Assembly (NCBI GenBank): GCA_030435675.1
Contig: CM059622.1
Span: forward strand, 11,966,001 to 12,030,000
Length of the DNA stretch: 64,000 nt
From: Steinernema hermaphroditum
Taxonomy: Eukaryota > Nematoda > Chromadorea > Rhabditida > Steinernematidae
Reading direction: 5' to 3'
This document shows positions 46,901 to 57,620 of this stretch, piece by piece. The notes beneath the pieces were generated by a model. That model was not told where the DNA came from. It saw only the letters and a program-made list of their open reading frames with translations, and did no database searches. The translations under genes were made by a program, and so were the position numbers. How positions within the stretch are numbered: position 1 is the stretch's first letter; every line of letters starts with the position of its first letter.

Positions 46901-48236
46901 TAATTGATGTTATTTGTCTGAAACACTTCCTATCGTAAACAAAATATCTCGTTTTCAATGAGCGGTCATTGTGGACCTAGGGAAGTAATTGATATATATC
47001 TAACTTCCTTCTTATCTAGGCATGTGCATGTTGTTATGTGGTTGTGTGTACGTGTACAACACTCTAAAAAGTAATCACCCATATTTCACGAAAGCATGAT
47101 CTTTTTCTCACGCACATGGACACTCCGGAGGGTTCGCAGTGGCGCTTATATATTTCGCATGGACGTCGGTCTTTGTGTTTTCTTTGCCACTGCTTCTCAA
47201 CCGTTGTTATGAGGCCGCAATATGCACTTTTTTGAATTTGAACAAAATACGTCGAATTCTCTATAGATGCATTTGTCCGCAATGTGCTCGTATTTTCCAA
47301 GCACAATACTCAGGTATTTCACAAAAGGTCGCCGGCTTTTGTAGAAATACAACACCACCATAACACTGGTGGTCGCCATTCCTCGAGCTTCGTCGACCAC
47401 TTCTCAAGCTCACACCACATGTCGATCAAAATTCCAAAAGTCCTCTTGATTGAATAGTATACAGTTGAACAAAGGGCTTTGTTTCTAGAGAGACAAGATG
47501 ATAGGGGAAATTGGATTTACCTTTCTTCCTTTGTCCTTCTTATACGTGTACCTTCTTATACGTTGTTGCCTAATCTGAAACAGCGGAGAGTACGACTCCA
47601 TTGCTGTCGATTTCAAGCAACCACTCTTTACGTAAAAAAGCTACACTATTATGCGGCGGTTGTCGGCGACAGTTTCCAATAATGAATGTAATTAGTGTCC
47701 TGATCTGTGGGCACTCAGTCTATGTTCTAGATGTATCCACTAGTTAGTAGTGTTTCAATAACAAGACGTAAAGGAACACTCTATACTCACACAATCTCCC
47801 GTTCTAGGTTTGCTTCCCGAAGCCCCGTTCTATCTTTTGTGAACAACTTTGATCACCTTCAAGAGTTCGTTGAGTTCATTTTGTCGTCACGTGTTGTTTT
47901 CTTCGCTTAACTCATCAATTCAACTCACTGCGGATACAGCAAACAAATAATGAGAATGAGTTGGCGCTTTAGGGCAGCTCAAGCTTTAGTTCACTTGGAT
48001 CGCGAATTGCAAAAATACTAAATTATGTACGTAAGGGAACAAGTACGGGGTTTTGTTTCACAGACTAAGCCGGCATATAGGTGGGATCATAATTACAATA
48101 CGCGCCTCCTTTTAGTTCTACACATGATGCTTGAAAACAACGATTTGTATTTTTGTGCGTTTTCACATTATTCGCGCCACAAGTGACTTACTGCATCAAG
48201 CCTTATTCAATTCCAATTCCTATTACAATAGGTGTT
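43995..48236. other. Gene-poor interval of about 4 kb around the 44.3 kb palindrome
   Basis: Apart from the large inverted repeat (44324-44482) and a repeat fragment at 45935-46045, I find no supported feature. Open frames near 46343-46907 and 47139-47363 are short and unrecognised. Confidence 0.5.
44324..44482. repeat. Near-perfect 50-bp inverted repeat (hairpin element)
   Basis: Arms at 44324-44373 and 44433-44482 are reverse complements with one mismatch, from GGGAAATCGCTTACCGG inward to ACCCTTAA. The 59-bp loop itself contains two smaller palindromes, GCGGAAACAGTTTCCGC and CAGTTTCCGGAAACTG. Single-stranded, the whole 159 nt would fold into one long hairpin. No coding potential. It looks like a foldback or MITE-type element; the near identity of arms implies recent insertion or active maintenance. 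No clear target-site duplication seen. Confidence 0.95.
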
Positions 48237-48420
48237 CTGACAACAAGATGTCCGACGCCAGGAATCCGGCTGCGTGAGATGTTATCCTGAAGCTCGCCGA
48301 CACTCTGAGGACACCACCACCGGCGAAGACGTAACTCCTGGATCACGGACTCATCTCTCCGAGGAAGATGTGAGATCAGAAGCCTCCTCTGTGCCGCAAA
48401 CACCCCGAGAAGAAGAATGT
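48237..48420 (+). repeat. Dispersed 'MSD' repeat, copy 3
   Basis: Plus-strand copy starting CTGACAACAAGATGTCCGAC. Relative to copy 2 it keeps the longer frame THLSEEDVRSEASSVPQTPRE. The conserved frame across copies hints that the source was once a coding sequence. Confidence 0.7.
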
Positions 48421-48859
48421 TTCCGCAATAATTGAATACATTTTATGTGTTTGACCTCACGTTCTATTTCTCATCGGTGTCTCGAGCACAACATGCTATT
48501 AGTCCCAATTTCTGTTTGATTGATGAAATCAATTTTCAAGGTATTACGTGTAGTTCTCGTGTGCTGAACGCTCTCTGATCATAATGTACAAGCTATACTA
48601 TACCGTAAACTGAGGTGTCGCCGACATAATCTCATTCATTTGCTATGTTGTTTGTGCTATTCTGCAATTACATCGTATGTGCCCTCAAGTAATGGTTTTA
48701 ACGCATTACAATTACTTTTGCATTTTGCAAGAGTCTACAAGTCTACATTCCAGCCATTACTTGTTCTTTTTGGCTGTATCACTTTTTTGGCCCCGTTCTG
48801 ACCACAACTCAATCTTCGATCGTGGGTATGGATTGCATAGTCACGGGAAATATCGGGCT
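48421..48859. other. Interval, nothing recognised
   Basis: AT-rich DNA between the MSD repeat copy and the hairpin element; no supported feature. Confidence 0.4.
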
Positions 48860-49031
48860 CGGGCTATCAAACCACCAAAAAAAATTTTTTTTTGGGGATG
48901 CCATGTAGGTTAACTTAACTGCCGCTTAGCTTCAACTTGAGCTGTGTCGCGTCGCTGCGTGGCAGTCAAGAGAAGCTAAGCGGCAGTTAAGTTAACCTAA
49001 AATTTTTTTCTGATGATGATTTGATAGCCCG
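48860..49031. mobile_element. MITE-like inverted-repeat element
   Basis: Outer arms CGGGCTATCAAA (48860-48871) and TTTGATAGCCCG (49020-49031) are exact reverse complements. An inner pair of 27 bp (48906-48932 and 48973-48999, TAGGTTAACTTAACTGCCGC...) is also perfect, separated by 40 nt. A/T runs lie between outer and inner arms. Size (172 bp), hairpin structure and lack of coding sequence fit a miniature inverted-repeat transposable element. Confidence 0.85.
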
Positions 49032-49870
49032 GTCCGAAAGCATCAGGACTGTGCAGTTTTATTCGGTTTTGCTTAAATGGTCCCACGTAGACAAGCTAAG
49101 CGACACCAAAAAGGGCGTTTTGTGTCGCGCAGAGTATAAATGGGCCTTAAGGGGCAATAGTCACTATAGCATTCAAGCATTGACTTTTTCATGTTTGCTG
49201 CTCCTGCTCTCTAAGTTAAACATTTTGTTCAAAAAATAAAAAAAGTAAAACTTCCTCTACAATGTGCTCCCCACGGTTCACCTTTTACTTTTTTCGGTGC
49301 TGTTATGGATACAGTACGTAAGGGACGTTCTGCATAAAAAGCTAAGTTCCCAGAACTTTTCTAAGCTAGTGCAGAGTAGTTGGAGTTAATTTCCAAAAAA
49401 AAAAAATAAATGCGAAATTTTCTGAGAAAACTCCTATTTTGTTTTGTGAACTTTTCACATTTTTTCGTTAAGACTCTCACATGTAGATGCGCATCATCTG
49501 CTTTTTGCTGAAAAGTACATGCGAACTAGCGTTTAGTACCTGACTGCGTTCTAAAATAAAAAAGGTAAACACCACATAAACTCCACAGGGATCAACTCTG
49601 CTTCCTTTGAGACTTCACGATCAGAACTCCATGTTAGTCCTGATCAGTGTTAGTTGGCTATAAAAAGCGATAAGGGAATAGTAAACAGCAACACAGAACA
49701 TACAAGTAAAACTACTCTAGCTACATTTTGTCGAAATTTCATTTCTCTCAGTGCACGAGTAGTTCTAGTTAATATGAATCGAACTGAACTGACTTGACAC
49801 GCCCTTTGTGCGCGGCCAATATATAGTCAACTCTCCTTCGCCCTGCTTACAATCCGAAGAGTGCTTTCAG
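49032..49870. other. Upstream region of srt copy B
   Basis: No gene supported. A pyrimidine-rich CTTTCAG acceptor abuts the srt start codon, so a 5' exon or spliced-leader site is expected within this interval. Confidence 0.4.
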
Positions 49871-51077
49871 ATGGACAAGTTCATCTTCAAACCCGACGAA
49901 TACCAGAAGTACTACAACTGTTCTCACATGAGCCTCTCCGAATGGGGAAAGTTTGAAGAGAAAAGACCCATTTTGGGGTTGCTCTGTATCTTGGTTGGCA
50001 CAGTGAACATGGTACACCTAGATCGATGAATCCATTCACATATGCCCCATTTCAGATGGCGTATGTACCTTGTCTGTTTGTGATAAGTAGACGAATATTC
50101 TTCAAGTACTCCTGCTTCAAGATCATGTTCTTCCTCGGCTTACTGGACAGCGTGTGCATTTTCTTCAATTCCTTCCTCACCGGATATCTCCACATTGTGG
50201 GGACTGTCTTTTGCTGCACTCCTAACGTTCAGTACATAAGTGGATGTATCCTGAATGGTAAGCGATGGACATTCCATGTCTACGTTGTGTTCATCATTGC
50301 AGCGTGTTGGTTCGGCGAATGCTTTGGCTGCGCTCTTCTCGCCTTCAATCGATGCATCGACTTCATCCTCCCAAATGTTTCCAAGTTCCTATTCTTCCAG
50401 TGGAAAACGTACGTATGGGTTGTGTTCATGTTTTTGTACGCTCTGGTCGCCTTTTCCTTCGAAGTTCCTGTAGTGCTCAATTCCGCGGCAATCATGTGGA
50501 CATTCAACGCTTTCATCATATTTCCAAAAGATCTAGTCCCTGTTAATCACCAAGATTACATCTCAACGATGAACGACTATAACAACCGTATTTTACTGAG
50601 TTCCATGGTCATTTCGTACATGGTCCTTATCGTCGCTATTGCTGTTAGAGGAAAGGGCACCAATCAGACGAAAACTCAGGCACAGGTAAGTGATGGTTTC
50701 GGTGGATACTAACACCCCATGGTATTATTCAGGTGTTCACGGTAGCTATTCTTATCTGTGGCCTAAACTTTGTCCCAGGCTTTGTTTTCTTCCTCTTGGA
50801 AACGATTCCCGTTACAAACATCTTGCTGTATTTGTGCCTGTTCACATGGCAGATGGGAAACGGTAAATCAAAGATTCCCAAGCCGATTATCAGTTGTGTT
50901 TCAGGAGGTGGCGGATTAATACTCATTGTCTTCAACAGATCGATCCGTTCGGAAGTCATTCACTTGTTCAAAAAAGCTACGATAACGCCCTCGAGTAACA
51001 ATGTTGTTAGTTCAACTAGTGGGCCGCGTATTTATCGAACACGTAAAACCACAATGAATAACTACGTAAAGAATTAG
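49871..51077 (+). CDS. Serpentine chemoreceptor, srt class (copy B)
   Basis: Exons 49871-50011, 50056-50257, 50303-50685, 50733-50862 and 50905-51077 (141, 202, 383, 130 and 173 nt) give a 342-aa seven-pass receptor. It shares with copy A the YNCS motif, MAYVPCLFVIS in TM1-2, SCFKIMFFLGLLD, CFGCALLAFNRCID, MWTFNAFIIFPKD and KGKGTNQTKTQAQ before TM6. The C-terminal tail is basic and longer than in the other copies. First exon begins right after CTTTCAG. All residues typical of the class are present, so it should be functional. Ligand unknown. Confidence 0.93.
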
Positions 51078-52730
51078 GAAGTTCGTCAATAACTGTCCAA
51101 TAGAATTGCACATTTTGATGAAGTTCTATCAATCCGTAATCGATAAATGCTTTCATTTGAGTTCTTGGAATAGTCATGCTGGAACACAGGAAGAGATGTG
51201 ATTCATGAGGGACGTTTCAAACGATCTTGGCGCCTGCTGGTTCATCACTGAAAGGGAACTGCCCTTTGCTACATGTCCTTTGCCTCATTAACTAGAGGAA
51301 GCGGAACCAATCTGCTAGACTTGGCACTTTTCATATGTTAACAAGGTAGCCACATAAAAGATTAATTCATTGTGTAATTTTGTGTGATCGAACTACACGT
51401 TCCTACGTTGTGTTCTAGAATTTTCAATTTCGGAACATTCAAAGCACGTAAGATGATCGAACATCTAATAAGGGAACCTTCCGACATGTCCGTTTCAGGC
51501 TGAGCTGAAAGTTTGCATGCATTATTAAACGGTAACCCCAAAATCATTGGTGGCGAAAAAAATACAGAGATTTTTGAGATTATCTAAAATAACGTTACTT
51601 AGAACGTTTACCATGTGATTTCTCATGTTCATGCTGAAAATCTGCAGGTTTAGTGTTACGCTTGCTGCGATAACAACTATCGTAGAGGTGAAGGGTATAC
51701 ACCAGCAGAATGAAATCGGTTCTGTCATTGTGACAGCTAAAAGGATAGGAAGAGACAGGGACATACCTAACACAACTGCTGACAGCTGCACCACAATGCT
51801 GATTTTGGGTTACCAGTTCCGATCTCCGCAACGATCTTCTTTCAGCTCTGTTTGGTGCTAATCAAAGACCAGTCTTGAAAGAAAGAGAAGGTCCTCTGGG
51901 GGTCAAATAGAGGCCGTTGCACTGGCATGCTAGATGAGTATCAGTCTGCACATCATGATCTGACAATTGTAGCCCACTACTCGCCAATGCCGTACGAACG
52001 CATTTCTGAGATTTCTTGCGATCAGCTTGCAAATGGACCGCGAAGTTTGTGTATGCTCTTCTTCTTGGGCTGTCCTCCTCTATCTGTCTTCTAGTCTTTT
52101 AATTGCAACATTGAGCAATAATTCATTCAGATTTTGAACTTTCACCTCGGGAAACTCTTCTCTAAGGTACACATTAGAAACGGAAAGTTCGTTTTCACCA
52201 ATTGCTGATCACTTAGTCTTTAGTACGATGCGAACCAAAATCTCAGACTTTGACCAGCAACGCTGAAAGATCTCTGCGACACGTACTAATAATTAATCAT
52301 AATTCCTTACGTGCATTCATTTACCGCCGTTTTGTGATCATAAAGTACCGAGAAAGTTGACTCCTCAAAAGTGTAAGCCCATTGTAATACATTTCATCAT
52401 TTCCTGTTGCTCGTTTCACCAATTAGTGTTATTAAATGACCCGAGTTACGGGGTGTACTACTTTAGAGTAAGCCACTCTAGAGCTAGCACTGATTCTACG
52501 TCTCAAACGCGACGTGCACTTGAGAAAATTCTACCTTTCCATCGAAAAAATCTATTTTTGAAGTACGTGAAGTTCCTGATATCCAGGACAGGTGCTTCCT
52601 TCCTCCACTATCAAAATTTGTAGCTATAATTTCTGCTGTTGTCTATGAGCTATGATCCTATCGAAACTGCTCATGGAACCGTTTAACATGGAACTTCTTT
52701 TCCTACTGGTTTCATCTGTTTCTCTTTCAG
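51078..52730. other. Interval between srt copies B and C
   Basis: Apart from a hydrophobic minus-strand frame (51595-51800, separate entry), nothing is supported. Confidence 0.4.
51595..51800 (-). pseudogene. Possible chemoreceptor exon remnant
   Basis: A minus-strand open stretch encodes two consecutive hydrophobic helices (VVLGMSLSLPILLAVTM and FTSTIVVIAASVTLNLQIF) and ends NMRNHM before a GTAAAC donor, the layout of an internal exon of a nematode seven-pass receptor. No flanking exons could be joined in frame, so it is probably a relic. Class unclear. Confidence 0.3.
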
Positions 52731-53894
52731 ATGGAGAATTATCTTTTTGACACTCTCCAATACCGGCGCCTCTACAACTGCTCCTTTTTCCCGCATGAAA
52801 AGTGGTCCAGCTTTGCCACACCAAGAGCTGCTTTGGGATCTATATGCATATCCATCGGCGTTGTTAACATGGTATTCTTGCCATGCACAGAGCAATTGAC
52901 CTGTAGAATCTTTAGATATCGTATATCCCATGCCTTTTCGTCATCCGAAAGTCTGCATTCATGAAGTATTCCAGCTTCAAGATCATGTTCTTCCTCGGCA
53001 TTTTCGAAACCACAGCCATACTCTTCAATTCGTTCTTGACTGGATACCTTCATATAACTGGAACGGTTTTCTGTTTAGCGCCAAATCTACAATATATAAG
53101 TGGCTGCATCCTAGGAGGTAAGATACCGCACACATGTATCATAAAATCTGTTGTCATATAGGCTGCTGGTATGGTTCCTGTTTCGGCTGTGCCCTACTTG
53201 CGATCAATCGCTGTATCGATTTTACGTTTCCCAAAGTTTCTTTGTTTCTATTCGACGAAAACAGAACATTTGTATGGATTGCTTTAATGCATATTTATGC
53301 GCTGTTGTCATTCTTCTTCGTTCCGCCTGTCACCCTCAACTCGGAGAGCATTATGTGGACTTTTGATCCGTTCGACATCTTTCCACATGACATGATTCCG
53401 GTCGATCATAAGGACTACGTTTCGAAGATCAACGACTACAGTAACCGCGTAATACTTGGCTTGATGGTTATATCCTACTTAACTCTAATAATTGGCATCG
53501 CTGTGAAAGGGAAAGGTGCTCATTGGTCGAAAACACAGACCCAGGCAAGTCATAGTGATGCTGATGTAAAGCTAACGGTTGGTTCAGGTGTTCACAGTTG
53601 CCGCCCTCATCTGTGGACTAAATTTTGTGCCCGGGTTCATTTTCTTTCTCCTGGAGACCATACCGTCCACATCCCCAATACAATATGTTTGTCTGTTCAC
53701 GTGGCTGTTGGGAGATGGTGAGTAGGAGAATTGTGTTCCAATATGTAATCATCGCTTCAGGCGGTGGTGGTGTAATCTTACTCCTCTTCAACAAATCGAT
53801 TAGATCCGAAGTGGTCGATTTACTTAAGTCGTTTCGCAGTGGAACGAAGGTCGTCTATCCATCGAGAAATAGTGCCCCTCACGGACACGACTGA
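52731..53894 (+). CDS. Serpentine chemoreceptor, srt class (copy C)
   Basis: Exons 52731-52871, 52916-53117, 53162-53544, 53588-53717 and 53761-53894 (141, 202, 383, 130 and 134 nt) give 329 aa. The first four exon sizes equal those of copies A and B. It has the class motifs YNCSFFPHEKWSSF, ISYIPCLFVI, SSFKIMFFLGIFE, FGCALLAINRCID and GGGGVILLLFNKSIR. The third intron starts with GC (CAG|GCAAGT), a GC-AG intron; a GT reading does not keep the frame. The TM2-3 Asp of copies A and B (LGLLD) is Glu here. AATAAA near 53951. Adjacent to copy B in the same orientation, so a local tandem duplicate. Confidence 0.93.
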
Positions 53895-54837
53895 AATGAG
53901 AAAAATTAGATTATGCTTATGTGACTATGTATGATGGACAATCATTTATACAATAAATCGAATTCGAAGACTCAGTTGCTGGTCTTGATCCAACGTAGAT
54001 GAAATAAAAGAGAATGAAAAGCCATGATTTTTGGTTTGCAGTAAGCAAACTGACCACAACAATTCGCCAAGCGATTTTGGGCTATGCCGCCCGACTCCAC
54101 CCGCGCCGCCAGAGACCCCGAAGAAGCTCTACAACTCGGAAGTCCGCATAGCCAGCTGCTCTGATGGTTGCCGGTTCGCCCGCTGTACTCCTCCAACGCG
54201 TTCGTTCGAAAGCCGTTCTTCGCCCGTGCCGCCCGCGGAAGCCGCCGAAGAAGCTTTGATGTCGAGAAGTTTTTGGCCGTCAGTTCGTGCTTTTGTTCTT
54301 CTTCCCTCGTGGTTCTCATACAATGTAATATTGAGATGATACTGGTTTCGGTGGAACAAGAGCTAGCCACATTCGACATATTTCCGAATGATATGTATGC
54401 AGTGTGCATTTATAGGATGTCCCCGTTCCAAATCCACATTGTTTATACGTGCCAGCATCCAATATTGTTGATCTTTAAAGAAACCAATAAGAAGCTCCAT
54501 TTTTAAATATTGAAAATGACATATGATATACAAAGAGCTCAAAAAGTCCAATTGAAGACCGCGGACATTGTCATATACTCCGAAAATAGCATTTTTTTGA
54601 AACTCGTGTACAACATCCGATTTTACAATCACTGACTCACATGACAGTGATGGTCTATTTTTGCCTCGATTACCAGTTTATGCATCATATGAGGATCAAA
54701 TAGGGCAGACCCGTGCCTTGTTAAGGATAATTATAGTGTTCTGTTTACAGCCATGAACTTTGGTAAGAAAGGAACGGATTCGATATATAACAACGAGTCG
54801 ATACATGCAGAACAGCGTAGCCACAATTGAACTAACC
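53895..54837. other. Interval with a GC-rich, repeat-containing island
   Basis: At 54050-54290 the base composition jumps to GC-rich and both strands are open. A block CCGCCCG...GCCGAAGAAGCT-like recurs within it (54082-54135 and 54220-54265). Possible plus-frame peptide sequence is Pro-rich (PTPPAPPETPKKL). I cannot define a gene. The remaining sequence is plain. Confidence 0.35.
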
Positions 54838-55070
54838 ATGTCTGCTGTTGCCAAGTTTATTTTTGTCGTCTTCCTCATCGCCACTCTCCTTCACGTTGGA
54901 TTTGTGGCTGCTGGCCATGGATGTTGGAAGGGGAGCGATGATGAATGCAACGACTTTTGCCAGAAAACCTACGGAAAGCCAGGTGATTCTCAATAGCCAT
55001 TGTCTGTAATCATTTTATGTATTTAGGGAAATGCGAAGGATTCCTTGATCAAGTCTGCACCTGTCAGTAG
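54838..55070 (+). CDS. CS-alpha-beta (defensin-like) secreted peptide, copy 1
   Basis: Two exons (54838-54982; 55027-55070) with a 44 nt phase-1 intron give 62 aa: a signal peptide (about 24 residues, FIFVVFLIATLLHVGFVAA) and a mature peptide of about 38 residues beginning GHGCW. Six cysteines have spacing C-x7-C-x3-C-x9-C-x7-C-x-C. The C-x3-C and C-x-C pair is the signature of the cysteine-stabilised alpha-beta fold of arthropod defensins, drosomycin and related nematode peptides. The intron falls in the loop before the fourth Cys. An antimicrobial role in innate defence is the usual one for this fold. It lacks the outer Cys pair of drosomycin. Nearest relative is copy 2, 1.5 kb downstream. 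Confidence 0.88.
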
Positions 55071-56373
55071 ACTTTCCAATATCGCACAAAGAAAAGAAAG
55101 CCTCCGATAATCGGAGACGAAACTATACATTTTATGGGATTTGGTGGTGGTTGAATTTCGCAGTTATGTTTCATCTCTGCGTATTTAATAAAGTTTCTCG
55201 AGCATTCCGACAATGGTTTAACAACATGTTCTGCTGTTTTGTGTTGTTAAGAAGTATTTTTCTTTACTTTAAAAATGAAGAATTGCGTATGCAAACAGCC
55301 ATCAACTACGGACGGAATTACACTACGAGCAGATACAATCGTTGCTTTCCTAAACCTGTCGGTTTCAGTCAGTTGCAGAAAATGACACCCTGAAATGCTC
55401 GCAAAATGGCATGGCATATTTACGGCCTGCTATTTTAAGCCAAAAGGCTTTTCTTCGCAGGACATGTTGTACTTCCTTCGCTCTATCTGGTCGACACTTA
55501 CCTGTTTCCTCTTCAGAACGATATACGTGTGATAATGTTAGTAAGAATTCACTGAAATCTAGCGCCATTTTCAGTGCAACAACCCTACAGAACACGGCAA
55601 ATGTCAACCCCTTGTACACTCTAGAAATTGCATTAAGATAGCGCGCTGATTTTTTGGTGTTTAGCCTGAAAACAGCGTAATGCTCGCTTGACCAAGATAA
55701 ATTGTGCAAATGATAAAGAATTGCACGCGCTCCTTCGTTCGCTCTACGTATTCGCGTTGCGCATTCCTTTTTTACTTTGCCAACAGCCTTTCTATAAATA
55801 TAACACTGGAATAACTTGCGAAGAATGGTGTAAGGTTAAGGTTCATGGTCAAATCCAAATGGTAGCATGTGTTTGTCAAAGTCCAGATTAAACCACGGTT
55901 GCAAATTTTATTTTTAAACTGTTTTTTATGTGTCGGAGTGTTTCATGGGCGAAGTACATGTTTCCAGGGCACCAATCTCCTTGTTGCTAAATCTACTCAT
56001 GTGTTCAATGTTCGTAAAAAACAGATAAAGGGCAAAAGTATATTTCTCATCATCAGTTTCGTTTCACAGAACATTCCTGCAAGTTGGCAGTACTATCTGA
56101 AGAAGAATATGAGTCAGGTTATGACAAAATTGCTTTGATTACCTTTATAGAGCGAAGAGTCGCGATGTAAAGGATTTGTTTCATGGTTCACTTTCATATT
56201 TCGATGGAAATGTACAAGCAGCAAAAAGTTGTTTACGCATTAACAAGCTCGCGGAAAGTCGTTTAATCTGTCGATGTGAAAATCGACAGTGATTTCTGAT
56301 GCTCTTGCAAATATGCTCCATAAAAAGGACGTGTTCCTCGCAAAGTTTCAACCGACTGTAGCTACCTACAGAA
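55071..56373. other. Interval between the two CS-alpha-beta genes
   Basis: Holds a possible third, incomplete member near 55787-55891 (separate entry). An open frame at 55411-55641 has two adjacent Cys but no family resemblance. Confidence 0.4.
55787..55891 (+). pseudogene. Possible partial third CS-alpha-beta exon
   Basis: After a CCAACAG acceptor, an open stretch ends in TAA and contains ITCEEWCKV ... VACVCQ, that is C-x3-C and C-x-C in the correct order. The first and fourth cysteines are absent from this exon, and its frame relative to the acceptor differs from the two complete genes. It lies between them, so a decayed or rearranged duplicate is the best guess. Confidence 0.35.
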
Positions 56374-56595
56374 ATGTCTCTCCTTATGAAGTTCATTTTC
56401 ACACTTCTTCTCCTCATGGCTATCTGTGAAATGGTTACTGCTGGCCATGGCTGCTGGACGGGAAGTGATGACGAATGCAATGAGTTTTGCGAGGAAACCT
56501 TTGGAAAACCAGGTAAAATGAGCATCGATCTTATATTAAAATGCTTTTCAGGCTCATGCGAAGGCTTATTTTGGCAAACCTGCACCTGCCACTGA
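56374..56595 (+). CDS. CS-alpha-beta (defensin-like) secreted peptide, copy 2
   Basis: Two exons (56374-56512; 56552-56595) with a 39 nt phase-1 intron give 60 aa. The signal peptide MSLLMKFIFTLLLLMAICEMVTA is followed by GHGCWTGSDDECNEFC, nearly identical to copy 1, and then GSCEGLFWQTCTCH. Cysteine spacing is the same as in copy 1 (C-x7-C-x3-C-x9-C-x7-C-x-C). Exon 2 is 44 nt in both. Substitutions concentrate after the intron (FLDQV to LFWQT), which alters the gamma-core-like loop. AATAAA near 56695. Confidence 0.88.
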   Translation: MSLLMKFIFTLLLLMAICEMVTAGHGCWTGSDDECNEFCEETFGKPGKMSIDLILKCFSGSCEGLFWQTCTCH

Positions 56596-57620
56596 AGAGA
56601 AGGCAGATATCCCAGAAGAGAAGGCAGAACAGAAATGCATATTTTGCAGTGACCACTTACATAACCTATATATTTTGACTGACATAAACTTGAAATAAAA
56701 TTTGCAATGAATAATAATGTAACTTTTCCTATGTAACTTTCCCAACTTTCGTTCTAATAATTTGGTGTCTTACTGATCTTCTTTCCTGATCATTACACAT
56801 TATTAACAATTAGCGTTTTCGAAGTAACGTCTTCAGAAGGCCTCCGGACATTTGTGCCCATGAAATACGGTTCCGACACGCGGTCCTGAAGCGATATGCT
56901 GCAGAATATTTGAATAAACCATAGCAGTGTTCTTTGTCTCTTTCATAAAAATAGCAAGTTGTCTACATTGTTTACATGCTGTACGTATCGCGTGCAGAAC
57001 TAGCCCCCCAGCTGAGTCTTCTGCCGTCCGTGGACATCACCTGCAACAAAAAAGGTCGTTTGGAAAGGACACGAAGTTTCGGGTAGGTGATCAAGACCCC
57101 TCCCTCCAAGATAACACTCCAATATGGCGTTAACTTCGAAAGAGCATGACGATGAGAACAGAAACAGCGTGAGTGGCCCATGAACGAAAGTTAGATATTG
57201 CGATATCATCCTCTTTCATTGAACATCAACGGAATGGTGGACAAGTATTCGAACAATGATGTAAACAAGGTTACATGCCGAGTTGCGTATACAGCAGCAG
57301 GCTTCCTTTCCACCAGAAAATCAATTAACTCTCTCTCTTCAGAGCCTTAAGGCATTTTCTCTTCATATAATTTCTCTAATTCTTCATATTTGTTATGGCA
57401 CACAGTAATAACAAATTATTATAAAATTGCATTGCTTTCAACCGATGTTTTTCCATCACGGGTGACTCATAGGGCGCGTAGTTCGCAGGCACTACATGTT
57501 TGTTCCGCGCGTTATTATCTTTCCAATTACTCAGGGATTTGTGTGAACTTTCGCTGCCTGTTATGTTCCTCAATAAAAACAAATTCCCAATAACCCTCAT
57601 TCCGCAAGTGGCTGTTTTCA
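56596..57620. other. Interval, nothing recognised
   Basis: AT-rich DNA between the peptide genes and the four-pass membrane protein. Open frames at 56927-57133 and on the opposite strand are shadows without support. Confidence 0.4.

Noticed and set aside
45241..47682. Open frames of 60-90 codons
   Set aside because: Mostly non-ATG starts, overlapping frames on both strands and no family resemblance.
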